Part shown: positions 44,835 to 56,620 of the stretch, one piece after another
Layout of the letters: every line of letters starts with the position of its first letter
Numbering within the stretch: the first letter of the stretch is position 1
Assembly (NCBI RefSeq): GCF_902859745.1
Contig: NZ_CADIJW010000029.1
Coordinates: 1 to 64,000, forward strand
DNA from: Achromobacter dolens
GTDB lineage: Bacteria; Pseudomonadota; Gammaproteobacteria; Burkholderiales; Burkholderiaceae_B
Length of the DNA stretch: 64,000 nt
Direction: 5' to 3'
Translations under genes and position numbers: made by a program
Notes under the pieces: model-generated
The model's database searches: none
What the model was told of the DNA's origin: nothing
What the model saw: the letters and a program-made list of their open reading frames with translations, nothing else

Positions 44835-45596
44835 TCAGAGCGAGCTGGCCAGGTGGCCGCCGTCCACGTCGATGACCGCGCCGGTCATGTAGGCGGAGGC
44901 ATCGGAGGCCAGCAGCAGCAAGGGGCCGTCCAGGTCCTGCGGGCGGCCCAGGCGGCGCTGCGGGATGCGCTTGACCAGGGCCTCGCCGGCGGGCGTGGCG
45001 AAGAAGTCGCGATTCAGGTCGGTGCCGATGTAGCCGGGCGCCAGCGCGTTCACGCGGATGCCGTGGCGCGCCCATTCCAGCGCCAGGGCGCGGGTCAGGT
45101 GCAGCAGGCCGGCCTTGGCGGCGGTGTAGGCGGCCACGTGCGAGGCCACGCGCTGGCCCAGGATCGAGGCGATGTTGATGATGGCGCCGGGCCGGCCGTG
45201 GCCGTGGAAGTGGCGCGCGGCGCACTGCGCCACCCGCCACGCGCCGTTCAGGTTGACATCGATCAGGCCGGTCCACTCGTCCTCGCTGATGTCGAGCGCG
45301 GGGCGAGTCATGGCGATGCCGGCGTTGTTGACGACGATGTCGACCGGGCCGAACGCCTGCTCGACCTGGGTGAATGCCGCCAGCACGCTGTCGGGTTGGG
45401 TGACATCCATGCCCGCGACGCAGGCCTGGCCGCCCTGCGCGCGGATCTCCGTTGCCAGGGTTTCGCCCAGTTCGGTCCGGCGGCCGCACAGCGCCACGCG
45501 CGCGCCGGCCTCGGCCAGCCGCAGCGCGAAGTGGCGGCCCAGTCCGCTGTAGGCGCCGGTGACCAGCGCGGTCTTGGATTTCAGGTCTTCAAACAT
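44835..45596 (-). CDS. Short-chain dehydrogenase/reductase
   Basis: A classical SDR of 253 aa: cofactor motif TGAYSGLG at 13-20, NNAG at 90-93 and the catalytic set S144, Y157, K161 (YTAAK). The C-terminus DVDGGHLASSL is usual. Probably oxidises a hydroxyacyl-CoA or alcohol intermediate in the same pathway; its position between the acyl-CoA dehydrogenase and a CoA ligase gene supports this. Confidence 0.92.
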   Translation of the reverse strand: MFEDLKSKTALVTGAYSGLGRHFALRLAEAGARVALCGRRTELGETLATEIRAQGGQACVAGMDVTQPDSVLAAFTQVEQAFGPVDIVVNNAGIAMTRPALDISEDEWTGLIDVNLNGAWRVAQCAARHFHGHGRPGAIINIASILGQRVASHVAAYTAAKAGLLHLTRALALEWARHGIRVNALAPGYIGTDLNRDFFATPAGEALVKRIPQRRLGRPQDLDGPLLLLASDASAYMTGAVIDVDGGHLASSL

Positions 45597-45629
45597 CGGT
45601 GCGTCTCCTTTGTTTGTGTGCCGGCGGCA

Positions 45630-47777
45630 TTACGCCGCCTCGCTGGCGGCGGGCTGGCGCGCGGCGTTGAGTTCCACCAGCGCATCCACCGCCACCGCGC
45701 CCTGTCCCACGGCGCCGACCATCACCGGGTTGATGTCGACCGACGCCAGGCGCGGACCGGCCGCCAGGGCGTAGCGGCCCAGCGCCACCGCCTGTTGCGC
45801 CAGGGCCTGCACGTCGGCCGGCGGATCGCCGCGCACCCCTTGCAGCAGCGTGCCGATGCGCAGGCCGCGCAGCTTCTCGATCACCTGCGCGGCATCGAAC
45901 GGCGGCATCAGCACCGCCACGTCGCGCAGCGCCTCGACGTATTTGCCGCCGCTGCCGATCATGACGACCGGCCCCAGCACCGGATCAACGCGCGCGCCCA
46001 GCGCGCATTCTTGCAGGCCGCGCTGCATCCGCGCGACGAGCCAGGCGCCATCGCGCACGTCCAGCTTACCCAAGGTTTGGGCTTGATGGGCAAACGCCGT
46101 GCGCAGCGAGGCTTCGTCGTTCAGGGCCAGCGCCACCAGCCCGTGTTCGGACTTGTGCGGCAGTTGCGCCGAGCAGGCCTTCAATGCCACCGGCGCGCCG
46201 ATGCGGCGCCACGCGGCAATGGCCTCGTCGGCCGTGCGGCAGACGGCGTGTTCGATCACCGCCAGCCCGTTATCGGCCAGCAGCGCAAGGCTGGCCGCCT
46301 CGGACAGGAAGCCGCCGGCCGCGTCGGGCGCCGGATCGGCCGCCACAATGCCTTGCGATGCTGGCGGCGACGCCATGCGGCCGCGTTCGCGCAACCGCCG
46401 CAGGCGCAACAGCGCCGACAAGGCATCCATCGCCTGGATCTCGTCGGCGTAAACGGGCAGGCCGCGCGCGCGGAATGCGCTGGCCACGTTGTCCTGCCAC
46501 GCCACCACCACGACCGGTTTGGAGGCGGTTTGCGCGAAGCCGGCCGCATCCGCCGCGAACGAGGCCACGTCGTAGCCGCGCCCCGCCACTGGAATATCGA
46601 GCAGGAACATGTCGGCCGCCGGGTCGGCGCCGATTACGGGCAGCACTTGCCCGAACAGGCCGTTGTTCGACAGCAGCGCGGCGGTGATGTCCACGGGGTT
46701 GACGGTGGTGGCATAGCCGGGCAGACGCTCGGCCAGCGCCTGCTGGGTGGCGTCGGCCAGCGGCGCGATCTCCAGGCCGCGCTCGGCGGCCGCGTCCGAG
46801 GCCAGCACGCAGCTGGCGCCGGAGTTGCTGACCACCACCACGCGCGGGCCTTGCGGCAAGGGGCTGCGCAGGGCCAGTTCGGCGTAGCGCACCAGTTCCT
46901 GCGGATCGCGCGCGCGCAGGATGCCGTGGTGTTCGAAGAACGCATCCACCGCGCGGTCCTCATTGGCCAGCGCGCCGGTATGCGAGGCCGCGGCGCGCGC
47001 GCCGGCCTCGGAGCGGCCCGACTTGACCACGATCAGCGGCACGCCGCGCGCCCGCGCCAGCGCGGCCGCCTCGGCCAGCGGCCCTGCCTCGCGCAGCGAT
47101 TCCAGGTACAGCAGCACGCAGCCGACTTCCGGATCGCGCAGCGTCGCGCAGGCCAGTTCGGCGACCGACACGTCGGCCTCGTTACCGGTGGCATGCACGT
47201 GGCGCACGCCGATGCCGCGCTGGCGCAGCAGGCCGTAGACCATGGCGCACATGCCGCCGCTCTGGCTGATGACCGCCACCGGCCCGTCGCCCGGCGCCAC
47301 CTCCAGGAACATGGTGGAGAAGCTGGCGATGGCGCCGTTGCCGAAGTTGGCCAGGCCCTGCGAGTTGGGGCCGACGATGCGCATGCCGGCGGCGCGGGCG
47401 CGCGCCGTCATCGCATCCTGCAGGGCGCGCCCGGCCTCACCGGTTTCCGAGAAGCCGGCCGAGATGACGATGGCCGCCGCCACGCCCAGCGCGGCGCAGT
47501 CATCCACCGCCCGCAACGCCTGCTCGCCCGCCACCGCCACGATCGCCAGGTCCGGCGCGGCGGGCAACGCGGCCAGGCTGGGCCAGGCGCGTTCGCCCTG
47601 GACTTCGGCGCGTTGCGGGTTGATCGGGTACAGCGTGCCCGCATAGCCGTGGCGCCGCATGTAGTGGATCGGCCGGCCGCCGATCTTGTCGGGATTGTCG
47701 GAGGCGCCGACGATCGCGATCGAGGCCGGATCGAGCAGGCGCGCGAGGCTGGCGTCGCCGATGGGTACAGAAGCCAT
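45630..47777 (-). CDS. Acetate-CoA ligase (ADP-forming) family protein
   Basis: A fused NDP-forming acyl-CoA synthetase of 715 aa. The N-terminal CoA-binding Rossmann domain has SIAIVGASDNPDKIGGRPIH, the succinyl-CoA-ligase-like domain has VISQSGGMCAMVYG and KSGRSEAGARAAASHTGAL, and the C-terminal ATP-grasp domain has KACSAQLPHKSEHGLV. Such enzymes interconvert an acyl-CoA and its acid with ATP formation. A GGGAG ribosome site supports the ATG at 47777 over the upstream frame. It is the second CoA ligase in the operon. Confidence 0.9.
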   Translation of the reverse strand: MASVPIGDASLARLLDPASIAIVGASDNPDKIGGRPIHYMRRHGYAGTLYPINPQRAEVQGERAWPSLAALPAAPDLAIVAVAGEQALRAVDDCAALGVAAAIVISAGFSETGEAGRALQDAMTARARAAGMRIVGPNSQGLANFGNGAIASFSTMFLEVAPGDGPVAVISQSGGMCAMVYGLLRQRGIGVRHVHATGNEADVSVAELACATLRDPEVGCVLLYLESLREAGPLAEAAALARARGVPLIVVKSGRSEAGARAAASHTGALANEDRAVDAFFEHHGILRARDPQELVRYAELALRSPLPQGPRVVVVSNSGASCVLASDAAAERGLEIAPLADATQQALAERLPGYATTVNPVDITAALLSNNGLFGQVLPVIGADPAADMFLLDIPVAGRGYDVASFAADAAGFAQTASKPVVVVAWQDNVASAFRARGLPVYADEIQAMDALSALLRLRRLRERGRMASPPASQGIVAADPAPDAAGGFLSEAASLALLADNGLAVIEHAVCRTADEAIAAWRRIGAPVALKACSAQLPHKSEHGLVALALNDEASLRTAFAHQAQTLGKLDVRDGAWLVARMQRGLQECALGARVDPVLGPVVMIGSGGKYVEALRDVAVLMPPFDAAQVIEKLRGLRIGTLLQGVRGDPPADVQALAQQAVALGRYALAAGPRLASVDINPVMVGAVGQGAVAVDALVELNAARQPAASEAA

Positions 47778-47815
47778 GAAACTCCCCTGGGTAGGATGAA
47801 GGCGGCCGCGCGCGG

Positions 47816-48787
47816 TCAATTGACCGTGGCGCCGGAAGTCTTGACCACGCCGGCCCATTTATCGACCTCGACATCGAGGAAGCGCGCCGTGTCGGTAGGC
47901 GTCTTCCATGCCGGGGCGAAGCCCTGGGCGGCGAATTTCTGCTGGATGTCGGCGCGGCCCAGCACCTTCTGCAGGGCGCCGTTCAATCGGTCCACCACCG
48001 ATGCCGGCGTGCCGGCCGGGGCCAGCAGCCCGTTCCAGGCGGTGGCTTCGTAGCCCGGCAGCCCGGCCTCGGCCACGGTGGGCACGTTGGGCGCGGCGGG
48101 CGAGCGCGCTGCGCCGGTCACGGCCAGCGCCTTGAGCTTGCCGCCGTTCACGTAGGGCATCGACGACAGCATGGTGTCGAACATGATGTCGGCCTGGCCG
48201 CCCATCACGTCTGTCAGGGCCGGCGCGCTGCCGCGATAGGGCACGTGCACCATGCGCAGGCCGGCCATGGCGCCGAACAGTTCGGCCGCCAGGTGGGTGG
48301 ACTGGCCGTTGCCCGACGAGGCGAAGGTCAGCTTGCCCGGCGTGGACTTGGCCAGCGCGATCAGCTCGCGCACGTTGCCGGCGGGCAGGTCCGGCCGCGT
48401 CACGATCACCAGCGGGCCGCTGGTCAGCAGCGACACGGGCGCGAAGCTCTTGCGGGTGTCGTAGTTCAGGTTCTTGAACAGCGACATGTTGATGGCGTGG
48501 GCCGTGGTCGCCAGCAGCAGCGTGTAGCCGTCGGGCGCGGCCTTGGCCACCATGTCGGCGCCGATGTTGCCGCCGGCGCCGGAGCGGTTGTCGACGATGA
48601 TGGTCTGCTTGAGTTCGTCGCCCAGGCCCTGCGCGACCACGCGGGCCACGATGTCGGTGGGCCCGCCCGGCGGGTACGGCACCACCAGGGTGATGGGTTT
48701 GGTCGGCCAGTCCTGGGCGGCCGAGGCGGCGGCTGCCACCAGGGAAAGCGCGGCCAGGGCCGTGCGGCATGCTGCGATTGCGCGCAT
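47816..48787 (-). CDS. Bug family solute receptor of the acyl-CoA operon
   Basis: A 323-aa periplasmic receptor with a signal peptide to about residue 24, then WPTKPITLVVPYPPGGPTDIVAR and DNRSGAGGNIGADMVAKAAP. A strong GGAGGAG ribosome site precedes the ATG at 48787. Its place inside a catabolic operon suggests it binds the carboxylate that the operon degrades. Confidence 0.93.
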   Translation of the reverse strand: MRAIAACRTALAALSLVAAAASAAQDWPTKPITLVVPYPPGGPTDIVARVVAQGLGDELKQTIIVDNRSGAGGNIGADMVAKAAPDGYTLLLATTAHAINMSLFKNLNYDTRKSFAPVSLLTSGPLVIVTRPDLPAGNVRELIALAKSTPGKLTFASSGNGQSTHLAAELFGAMAGLRMVHVPYRGSAPALTDVMGGQADIMFDTMLSSMPYVNGGKLKALAVTGAARSPAAPNVPTVAEAGLPGYEATAWNGLLAPAGTPASVVDRLNGALQKVLGRADIQQKFAAQGFAPAWKTPTDTARFLDVEVDKWAGVVKTSGATVN

Positions 48788-48848
48788 GATTGTCTCCTCC
48801 GTCGTGCGGATATGTTGTTTTGCTGGGGATGGTGTTGCCGGCGGCGCT

Positions 48849-49190
48849 TCAAGGCGGCCGGCGCGCCTCGAAACCGAGCAATGCGCGGCCGTCGATCGTG
48901 ATCGCGCGGCCCATGACCTGCTGGCCGATGGCGATGCCGGCGTCGGCATGGCCCATCAGCACCGCGCCCTCTTCCAGGCGCACCAGCACCAGCACGTAGG
49001 GCACGTGCGCGCGCCAGAATGCGTCGGGCGCGCGGTGGATCTCGGTGCGCGCCAGCACTACGCCCGCGCCGCTGCTGCGCCGCCATGGCAGATGGGTGCC
49101 GCCGCAATGGGCGCAGGCGTAGGGGCGCAGCGCCCACCAGGCGCCGCAATCCTCGCAGCGCTGCAATTCCAGCGGATCGCGGGTGTTCAT
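48849..49190 (-). CDS. DUF35 OB-fold / zinc-ribbon protein, thiolase partner
   Basis: A 113-aa protein with a zinc-ribbon near the N-terminus (CEDCGAWWALRPYACAHCG) followed by an OB-fold domain (VVLARTEIHRA, PYVLVLVRLEEG). DUF35 proteins form complexes with degradative thiolases and can channel acyl-CoA. The start overlaps the thiolase stop as ATGA, the usual arrangement. Confidence 0.9.
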   Translation of the reverse strand: MNTRDPLELQRCEDCGAWWALRPYACAHCGGTHLPWRRSSGAGVVLARTEIHRAPDAFWRAHVPYVLVLVRLEEGAVLMGHADAGIAIGQQVMGRAITIDGRALLGFEARRPP

Positions 49191-50335
49191 CGATGGCCCT
49201 CCGCCTGCAGCACCAGGCTGACGTGGGCGGACAGCACGCCGCCGTCCGCATGCACCAGCGCGCAGCGCGGCGCGCCCGCCTGCCGCGATCCGGCCTGGCC
49301 CGCCAACTGCGTCCAGGCCTCGGCCACGTGCGCCATGCCGCCGGCCACGCCGGAATGCCCGAACGACAGCAGGCCCCCATGGGTGTTGAGCGGCAGCGGC
49401 CCGGCCGCGTCGAAGTCGCCGCGCCGTGCGCGATCCGCCGCGCCGCCGCGCGGCGCGAAGCCCAGTTCTTCCAGCAGCATGGCCAACGTGATGGTGAAGG
49501 AGTCGTAGATGCCCAGGTAGTCGACCTGGTCCGGGCCGATGCCGGCGTCGGCATAGGCCTGCCCGAGCGCGCGCGCCGCGCCGGTGTCGAGAATGTCGCG
49601 CAGCGCCGACAGGTGCTGGTGGCGATGCGCCTGCCCCGCGCCGCTGATGCGCACCGGCCCTTCGTCGGCGCCGACCACCAGCGCCACCGCGCCGTCGGAA
49701 ATCGGGCAGCAGTCCAGCAGGTGCAGCGGCGTGGCGATGGGCCGGGACGCCAGCACCTGGTCCACGCTGATGGCTTCGTTCAGGTGCGCATGGGGGTGGC
49801 TGGCGGCGTGGCGGCGCATCAACGCGGCGAGCTCGGCCAGGTCTTCGCGGCGGGTGCCGGTCCGGTGCATGTAGGCGGAGGCCAGCAGCGCGTAATAGGC
49901 CGGCACCGACGCGCCGTTGGGCACCTCGGTATCGGCTTCGCCAACCTGCGCCAGTGTCTGGATGGAGGCGTCGACGGCCTGGCCGGTCAGGCGGTTCTCG
50001 CCCGCCACCACCAGCACGCGGCGGCAGCGGCCGGCGCGCACCAGTTCGCGCGCCAGCATCACCATGGCCGCGCCGGTGGCGCCGCCCATCTGCATGCCGT
50101 GGGCGTAGCGCGGGTCCAGGCCCAGCTTTTCGCTGAGCAGCGTGGCCAGCATCAAGTGCGGAAAGGTGGTGGCGTAGCCGCACAGCACGCCGTCGATATC
50201 GGCGCGCCGCAGGCCGGACTGCGCCAGCGCGGCGTTGGCGGCCTCGGCCATCAGGTCCAGGGCCGAGCGGCCCTCGTGGCGGCCGAAGCGCGTGGTGGCC
50301 GCGGCCAGCAGGCAGGCGTGGTGAAGATCAGGCAT
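49187..50335 (-). CDS. Thiolase family protein (lipid-transfer/SCP-x type)
   Basis: A 382-aa thiolase-fold protein. The C-terminal half has LGIYDSFTITLAMLLEELGF and NTHGGLLSFGHSGVAGG with the catalytic His. At the place of the first nucleophilic cysteine the sequence is MQMGGATGAAM, without Cys; this is seen in DUF35-partner thiolase-like proteins, some of which catalyse retro-aldol rather than thiolytic cleavage. It overlaps the IclR gene upstream by 8 bases and the DUF35 gene downstream by 4. Confidence 0.88.
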   Translation of the reverse strand: MPDLHHACLLAAATTRFGRHEGRSALDLMAEAANAALAQSGLRRADIDGVLCGYATTFPHLMLATLLSEKLGLDPRYAHGMQMGGATGAAMVMLARELVRAGRCRRVLVVAGENRLTGQAVDASIQTLAQVGEADTEVPNGASVPAYYALLASAYMHRTGTRREDLAELAALMRRHAASHPHAHLNEAISVDQVLASRPIATPLHLLDCCPISDGAVALVVGADEGPVRISGAGQAHRHQHLSALRDILDTGAARALGQAYADAGIGPDQVDYLGIYDSFTITLAMLLEELGFAPRGGAADRARRGDFDAAGPLPLNTHGGLLSFGHSGVAGGMAHVAEAWTQLAGQAGSRQAGAPRCALVHADGGVLSAHVSLVLQAEGHR

Positions 50336-51098
50336 GGGGCATCCAGGCGCGTTCGATGGCGCGGGCTTCGGCGGCCAGCGCCTGGGCCAGTTCCTGTTCG
50401 CGCGATTCGACCCGCTCGCTCAAGGCGGCCACGCTCAGCGCGGCGATGGCGCGGCCGCTGGGGCCGCGCACGGCCACGCCCAGGCCCCCCATCTTTTCCA
50501 CCACCACGTCCAGCAGCATGGCGTGGCCGAGCTCGCGGGCGCGCGCCGTCATCTGTTCCAGCAGCCGCACGGGATAGCGCGGGTAGCGTTCCTGCAACCG
50601 CTGGTGCACCGGCGGCAGCACCGCCTGGGTTTCGTTCTCGTCCATGGCCGCCAGCAGCGCCAGGCTGCCGGCGCCGATGCCAAGCGGACGGCGGCTGCCG
50701 ACCTCCAGGTAGTTGGCGCGGATCGGATAGTCGCCGAAGCACAGGTCCAGGCAGACCGATTCCCAGCCGGTTGGCATCGACAGGATGACGGTGTCGCCGA
50801 ACTTGCGCGCCAGGCGGATCAGCGCTGGCCGCGCCAGGGCGCGCAGATCGAGGCCGTCGACCATGGCATGGTGCATGGCATAGACCTGCGGACCAAGCAT
50901 GTAGTGCTTGCTGACCGGGTCTCGCTCCACGAAACCCTCGGCCTCCAGGTCCTTCAGGATGCGCAGCGCGGTGGACACGTCCAACTGCGCTGCCTGGGCG
51001 ATGTCGGTCAGGCGCTGGACGCGCCGGTTCGACAGGCTGGCGAGGACGCGGCAGACCTTTTTCGTCGCGGAAACAAGGCTGGTATCCGGTGAAGACAT
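50328..51098 (-). CDS. IclR family transcriptional regulator
   Basis: A 256-aa regulator. The N-terminal winged helix-turn-helix (about 10-70) contains RLTDIAQAAQLDVSTALRILKDLEAEGFVERD, and the C-terminal ligand-binding domain has RPLGIGAGSLALLAAM. It is the first gene of the nine-gene acyl-CoA operon, so it probably controls its own expression and that of the pathway in response to a pathway acid. Confidence 0.93.
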   Translation of the reverse strand: MSSPDTSLVSATKKVCRVLASLSNRRVQRLTDIAQAAQLDVSTALRILKDLEAEGFVERDPVSKHYMLGPQVYAMHHAMVDGLDLRALARPALIRLARKFGDTVILSMPTGWESVCLDLCFGDYPIRANYLEVGSRRPLGIGAGSLALLAAMDENETQAVLPPVHQRLQERYPRYPVRLLEQMTARARELGHAMLLDVVVEKMGGLGVAVRGPSGRAIAALSVAALSERVESREQELAQALAAEARAIERAWMPHA

Positions 51099-51224
51099 GG
51101 CAGCGGCAGGACCCGTTGGCTGAACATGGTCACAAGATAGGCAGGCCGGCCGCGAGGGTAAAGTTGCGTCGCAACAAAATTTCGCCCAGCAACAATCGCG
51201 GTTTGCCGGGCGCTGCAGGCAGCG

Positions 51225-52457
51225 TCAGGCCGGTTCGGTTTCGGGATGCAGCGAACGCAGCCTGCGCAGCTCCGGGAACCAGTGCATCCACAGCCCCGCC
51301 ACCGCAATCGTGCCCAGGCCGCCCACCACCACCGCCGGCACCGCGCCCAGCAGCGCGGCCATCACGCCGGACTCGAATTCCCCCAACTGGTTCGAGGCGC
51401 CGACGAACAGCGTGTTGACCGCGCTGACGCGGCCCAGCATGTGGTCGGGCGTGTTCAACTGCACCAGCGACGAGCGCACCACCACGCTGATGGCGTCGGC
51501 CGCGCCCAGCACCACCAGCGCGCCCACCGAGAGCGGGATCGAGGTCGACAGGCCGAACACGGTGGTGGCCAGGCCGAACAGGATCAGCGCGCCGAACAGC
51601 AGGCGGCCGACGTGCTCGCCCAGGCTCAGCCGCGCCAGCGTCAGCGACATCAGCATGGCGCCACAGGCCGGCGCGGAGCGCAGCGCGCCCAGGGCCCACG
51701 GACCGGCGTTGAGAATGTCCTTGGCGAAGATCGGCAGCAGCGCCGTGGCGCCGCCCAGCAGCACCGCGAACAGGTCCAGCGACAGCGTGCCCAGCAGAAT
51801 GCGGCGCTGGAAGATGAAGGTGATGCCCGCGAACAGCGTGCGCCAGGTGGTCGGCTCCCTGCGCGGCGGGGCGCGGTCGATCGACATGCTGGCGATGCAG
51901 GCGAAGCCGCACAGGTACAGCGCCGCCGCCACGCAGTAGATCCACCCTGCCCCCAGGCCATAGCCGATGCCGCCCAGCGCCGGGCCGGCGATCTGCGCGA
52001 TCTGGCCGCCGGAGGACGACAGCGCGGTGGCGCGCGGCAGCCATTCGCGCGGCACGATGGCCGGAATCAGCGTGGTCAGCGTGGGCGCCTCGAAGGCGCG
52101 CGCCGAGCTCATGATGATGAGGGTGGCGTAGATCAGCGTCTTGCCGCCGACGCCGTGCAGCGCCGCGATCGCCAGCAGCAGCGTGGCCAGGGTCTCGACC
52201 GCCATGCAGATGGCGACGATCTTGCGGCGGTCGTAGCGGTCGGCCACGTGGCCGACCACCAGCGTCAGCGCCGCCATCGGCAGGAACTGCGCCAGACCGA
52301 TCAGGCCCAGGTCGAGCGCGCTGCCCGACAGCGCGTAGATCTGCCAGCCCACCGCCACCGAGACGATCTGGAAGGCCAGCGACGCGCCGATGCGCGCGAA
52401 CAGGAAGTGCAGGAAGGCGGGTCGGTAAAGCGGACTGGGCGAGTCGGGGGCGGGCAT
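51225..52457 (-). CDS. Major facilitator superfamily transporter
   Basis: A 410-aa membrane protein with about twelve helices. GHVADRYDRRKIVAI is the MFS loop 2-3 motif, and the halves resemble the EntS/siderophore-exporter-like MFS group. It lies downstream of the methylcrotonyl-CoA carboxylase alpha gene on the same strand (125 bases apart), so joint expression is possible. The substrate is unknown. Confidence 0.9.
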   Translation of the reverse strand: MPAPDSPSPLYRPAFLHFLFARIGASLAFQIVSVAVGWQIYALSGSALDLGLIGLAQFLPMAALTLVVGHVADRYDRRKIVAICMAVETLATLLLAIAALHGVGGKTLIYATLIIMSSARAFEAPTLTTLIPAIVPREWLPRATALSSSGGQIAQIAGPALGGIGYGLGAGWIYCVAAALYLCGFACIASMSIDRAPPRREPTTWRTLFAGITFIFQRRILLGTLSLDLFAVLLGGATALLPIFAKDILNAGPWALGALRSAPACGAMLMSLTLARLSLGEHVGRLLFGALILFGLATTVFGLSTSIPLSVGALVVLGAADAISVVVRSSLVQLNTPDHMLGRVSAVNTLFVGASNQLGEFESGVMAALLGAVPAVVVGGLGTIAVAGLWMHWFPELRRLRSLHPETEPA

Positions 52458-52582
52458 CGGGGCGGAACGCGCGGCAGGCGCGCGGACGGCGCCGGAATGC
52501 GCATTCTATAAACAGCCGGCTGACGCCAAACTAAAGCGCCCGCCGGCCGTGGGGTCTTGCGCGCCGTGGGAGCGGGGCCGCT

Positions 52583-54598
<2,016 letters not shown>

Positions 54599-54730
54599 GG
54601 CGTTATCCAGACTGGGATGATTCGTTGACTACGTTGCAGCGGAGCGCGTTGCATCCAAAACCCTCACACGTCGCATCACGCCGACCTTACCGGGGACACC
54701 GCGGATCCGGCTTCGCCGGTCCGCCGGTGT

Positions 54731-54748
54731 CGCCCCCTTGAGGGGGCG
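54731..54748. repeat. Hairpin element between the two carboxylase genes
   Basis: CGCCCCC TTGA GGGGGCG is a perfect 7-bp stem with a 4-base loop, followed by GCGCGCAGCGCG. Similar GC-rich hairpins occur repeatedly between genes in Alcaligenaceae, from memory. Possibly an attenuator or mRNA-stability element that tunes the subunit ratio. Confidence 0.5.
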
Positions 54749-54777
54749 CGCGCAGCGCGTAGGGGGTGGGCTTTCTT

Positions 54778-56385
54778 CTACATCCGGAAGACGCCGAAGC
54801 GCGTGTCTTCGATCGGCGCGTTCAGCGCCGCCGACAGCGCCAGCCCCAGCACGCGGCGCGTGTCCGCCGGCGCGATGATGCCGTCGTCCCACAGCCGCGC
54901 GGTGGCGTAGTACGGATGGCCCTCGCGTTCGTACTGTTCGCGGATCGGCGCCTTGAAGGCGTCCTCCTCGGCCGCCGACCACTGGCCGCCGCGCGCCTCG
55001 ATGCCGTCGCGCTTGACCGTGGCCAGCACGCTGGCGGCCTGCTCGCCGCCCATCACCGAGATGCGCGCGTTGGGCCACATGAACAAGAGGCGCGGCGAGT
55101 AGGCGCGGCCGCACATGCCGTAGTTGCCGGCGCCGAACGAGCCGCCGATCAGCACGGTGAACTTGGGCACGTTGGCCGTGGCCACGGCCGTCACCATCTT
55201 GGCGCCGTGGCGCGCAATGCCTTCGTTTTCGTACTTGCGGCCGACCATGAAGCCGGTGATGTTCTGCAGGAACACCAGCGGGATCTTGCGCTGCGCGCAC
55301 AGCTCGATGAAGTGCGCGCCCTTCTGCGCCGATTCCGAGAACAGGATGCCGTTGTTGGCGACGATGCCCACTGGCATGCCGTGGATGTGGGCAAAGCCCG
55401 TCACCAGCGTGGGGCCGAAGCGCGCCTTGAATTCGTCGAACTCGGAGCCGTCGACGATGCGCGCGATGACCTCGCGCACGTCATACGGCTTGCGCGTGTC
55501 GGCGGGGATGATGCCGTTCAGCTCGGCCGGGTCGTAGCGCGGTTCGCGCACCGGCACGGTGGCCAGCGGCGCCGGCTTCTTGCGGTTCAGGCGCGCCACG
55601 GCGCCGCGCGCCAGTTGCAGCGCGTGCATGTCGTTGGCGGCCAGGTGGTCGGCCACGCCCGACAGGCGCGTGTGCACGTCGCCGCCGCCCAGGTCCTCGG
55701 CGCTGACTTCCTCGCCGGTGGCGGCCTTCACCAGCGGCGGGCCGCCCAGGAAGATGGTGCCCTGGTTCTTGACGATGATGGACTCGTCGCTCATGGCGGG
55801 CACGTAGGCGCCGCCGGCGGTGCAGGACCCCATCACCACCGCGATCTGCGCGATGCCCTGCGCCGACATCTGCGCCTGGTTGTAGAAGATGCGGCCGAAG
55901 TGTTCGCGGTCCGGAAAGACCTCGTCCTGTTGCGGCAGGTTGGCGCCGCCGGAGTCGACCAGGTAGACGCACGGCAGGCGGTTCTGCGCGGCGATCTCCT
56001 GCGCGCGCAGGTGCTTCTTGACCGTCATCGGATAGTAGGTGCCGCCCTTGACGGTGGCGTCGTTGCAGACGATGACACATTCGGTGCCGGCGATGCGGCC
56101 GATGCCGGTGATGACGCCCGCGCCCGGCGCTTCGCCGTCGTACATGCCATGCGCCGCCATCGGCGACAGTTCCAGGAACGGCGACCCCGGATCAATCAGG
56201 TTCTCGACGCGGTCGCGCGGCAGCAGCTTGCCGCGCGCCACGTGCTTGGCGCGCGACGATTCGCTGCCGCCCAGGGCGGTCTGCGCCAGTTGCCGGCTCA
56301 GGTCGTCCAGTTGCGCCTGCATGGCGCGCGCGTTGTCGGTGTAGTCCTGCGACCGCGGATTGATGCGGGATTCGATGATGGGCAT
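54778..56385 (-). CDS. liuB: Methylcrotonoyl-CoA carboxylase, carboxyltransferase beta subunit
   Basis: A 535-aa carboxyltransferase: [22 protein letters not shown] at the start, [37 protein letters not shown] and [18 protein letters not shown]. The latter blocks are diagnostic of the MCC-beta subgroup. It transfers carboxyl from biotin to 3-methylcrotonyl-CoA. It follows the thiolase gene by 235 bases that contain no gene. Confidence 0.95.
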   Translation of the reverse strand: MPIIESRINPRSQDYTDNARAMQAQLDDLSRQLAQTALGGSESSRAKHVARGKLLPRDRVENLIDPGSPFLELSPMAAHGMYDGEAPGAGVITGIGRIAGTECVIVCNDATVKGGTYYPMTVKKHLRAQEIAAQNRLPCVYLVDSGGANLPQQDEVFPDREHFGRIFYNQAQMSAQGIAQIAVVMGSCTAGGAYVPAMSDESIIVKNQGTIFLGGPPLVKAATGEEVSAEDLGGGDVHTRLSGVADHLAANDMHALQLARGAVARLNRKKPAPLATVPVREPRYDPAELNGIIPADTRKPYDVREVIARIVDGSEFDEFKARFGPTLVTGFAHIHGMPVGIVANNGILFSESAQKGAHFIELCAQRKIPLVFLQNITGFMVGRKYENEGIARHGAKMVTAVATANVPKFTVLIGGSFGAGNYGMCGRAYSPRLLFMWPNARISVMGGEQAASVLATVKRDGIEARGGQWSAAEEDAFKAPIREQYEREGHPYYATARLWDDGIIAPADTRRVLGLALSAALNAPIEDTRFGVFRM

Positions 56386-56580
56386 GGGGTACCACCCGTC
56401 CTGCTGATTGGGATGTTGAAGGCGCTCGGAATCGAGCGGTTTGTCTCGCCGCCCGGTGGGCCGGGCATGGTTGTCGATGATTTTTGTTGCTTGTCCGGAT
56501 TTCGTTGCGCCTCTCCCGCACGGCCCGCGACCGACCCGTCGCGGACACTGCCATGCAGGAAAGGCGCAGCGGAATCCGGT

Positions 56581-56610
56581 TCGGGAAGCGGGCCGAGGCC
56601 CGCTTCCCGA
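56581..56610 (-). terminator. Strong hairpin after the thiolase gene
   Basis: Arms TCGGGAAGCGGGCC and GGCCCGCTTCCCGA are perfectly complementary over 14 bp with almost no loop. It lies 10 bases beyond the thiolase stop on the minus strand. No T-run follows, so it may act mainly as an RNA 3'-end stabiliser. Confidence 0.65.
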
Positions 56611-56620
56611 ACATGCGGAT

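Noticed and set aside
44853-48053. 1066-codon plus-strand open frame across SDR and CoA ligase genes
   Set aside because: It runs antisense through two well-recognised enzymes and has the same biased composition as other shadows in this window.
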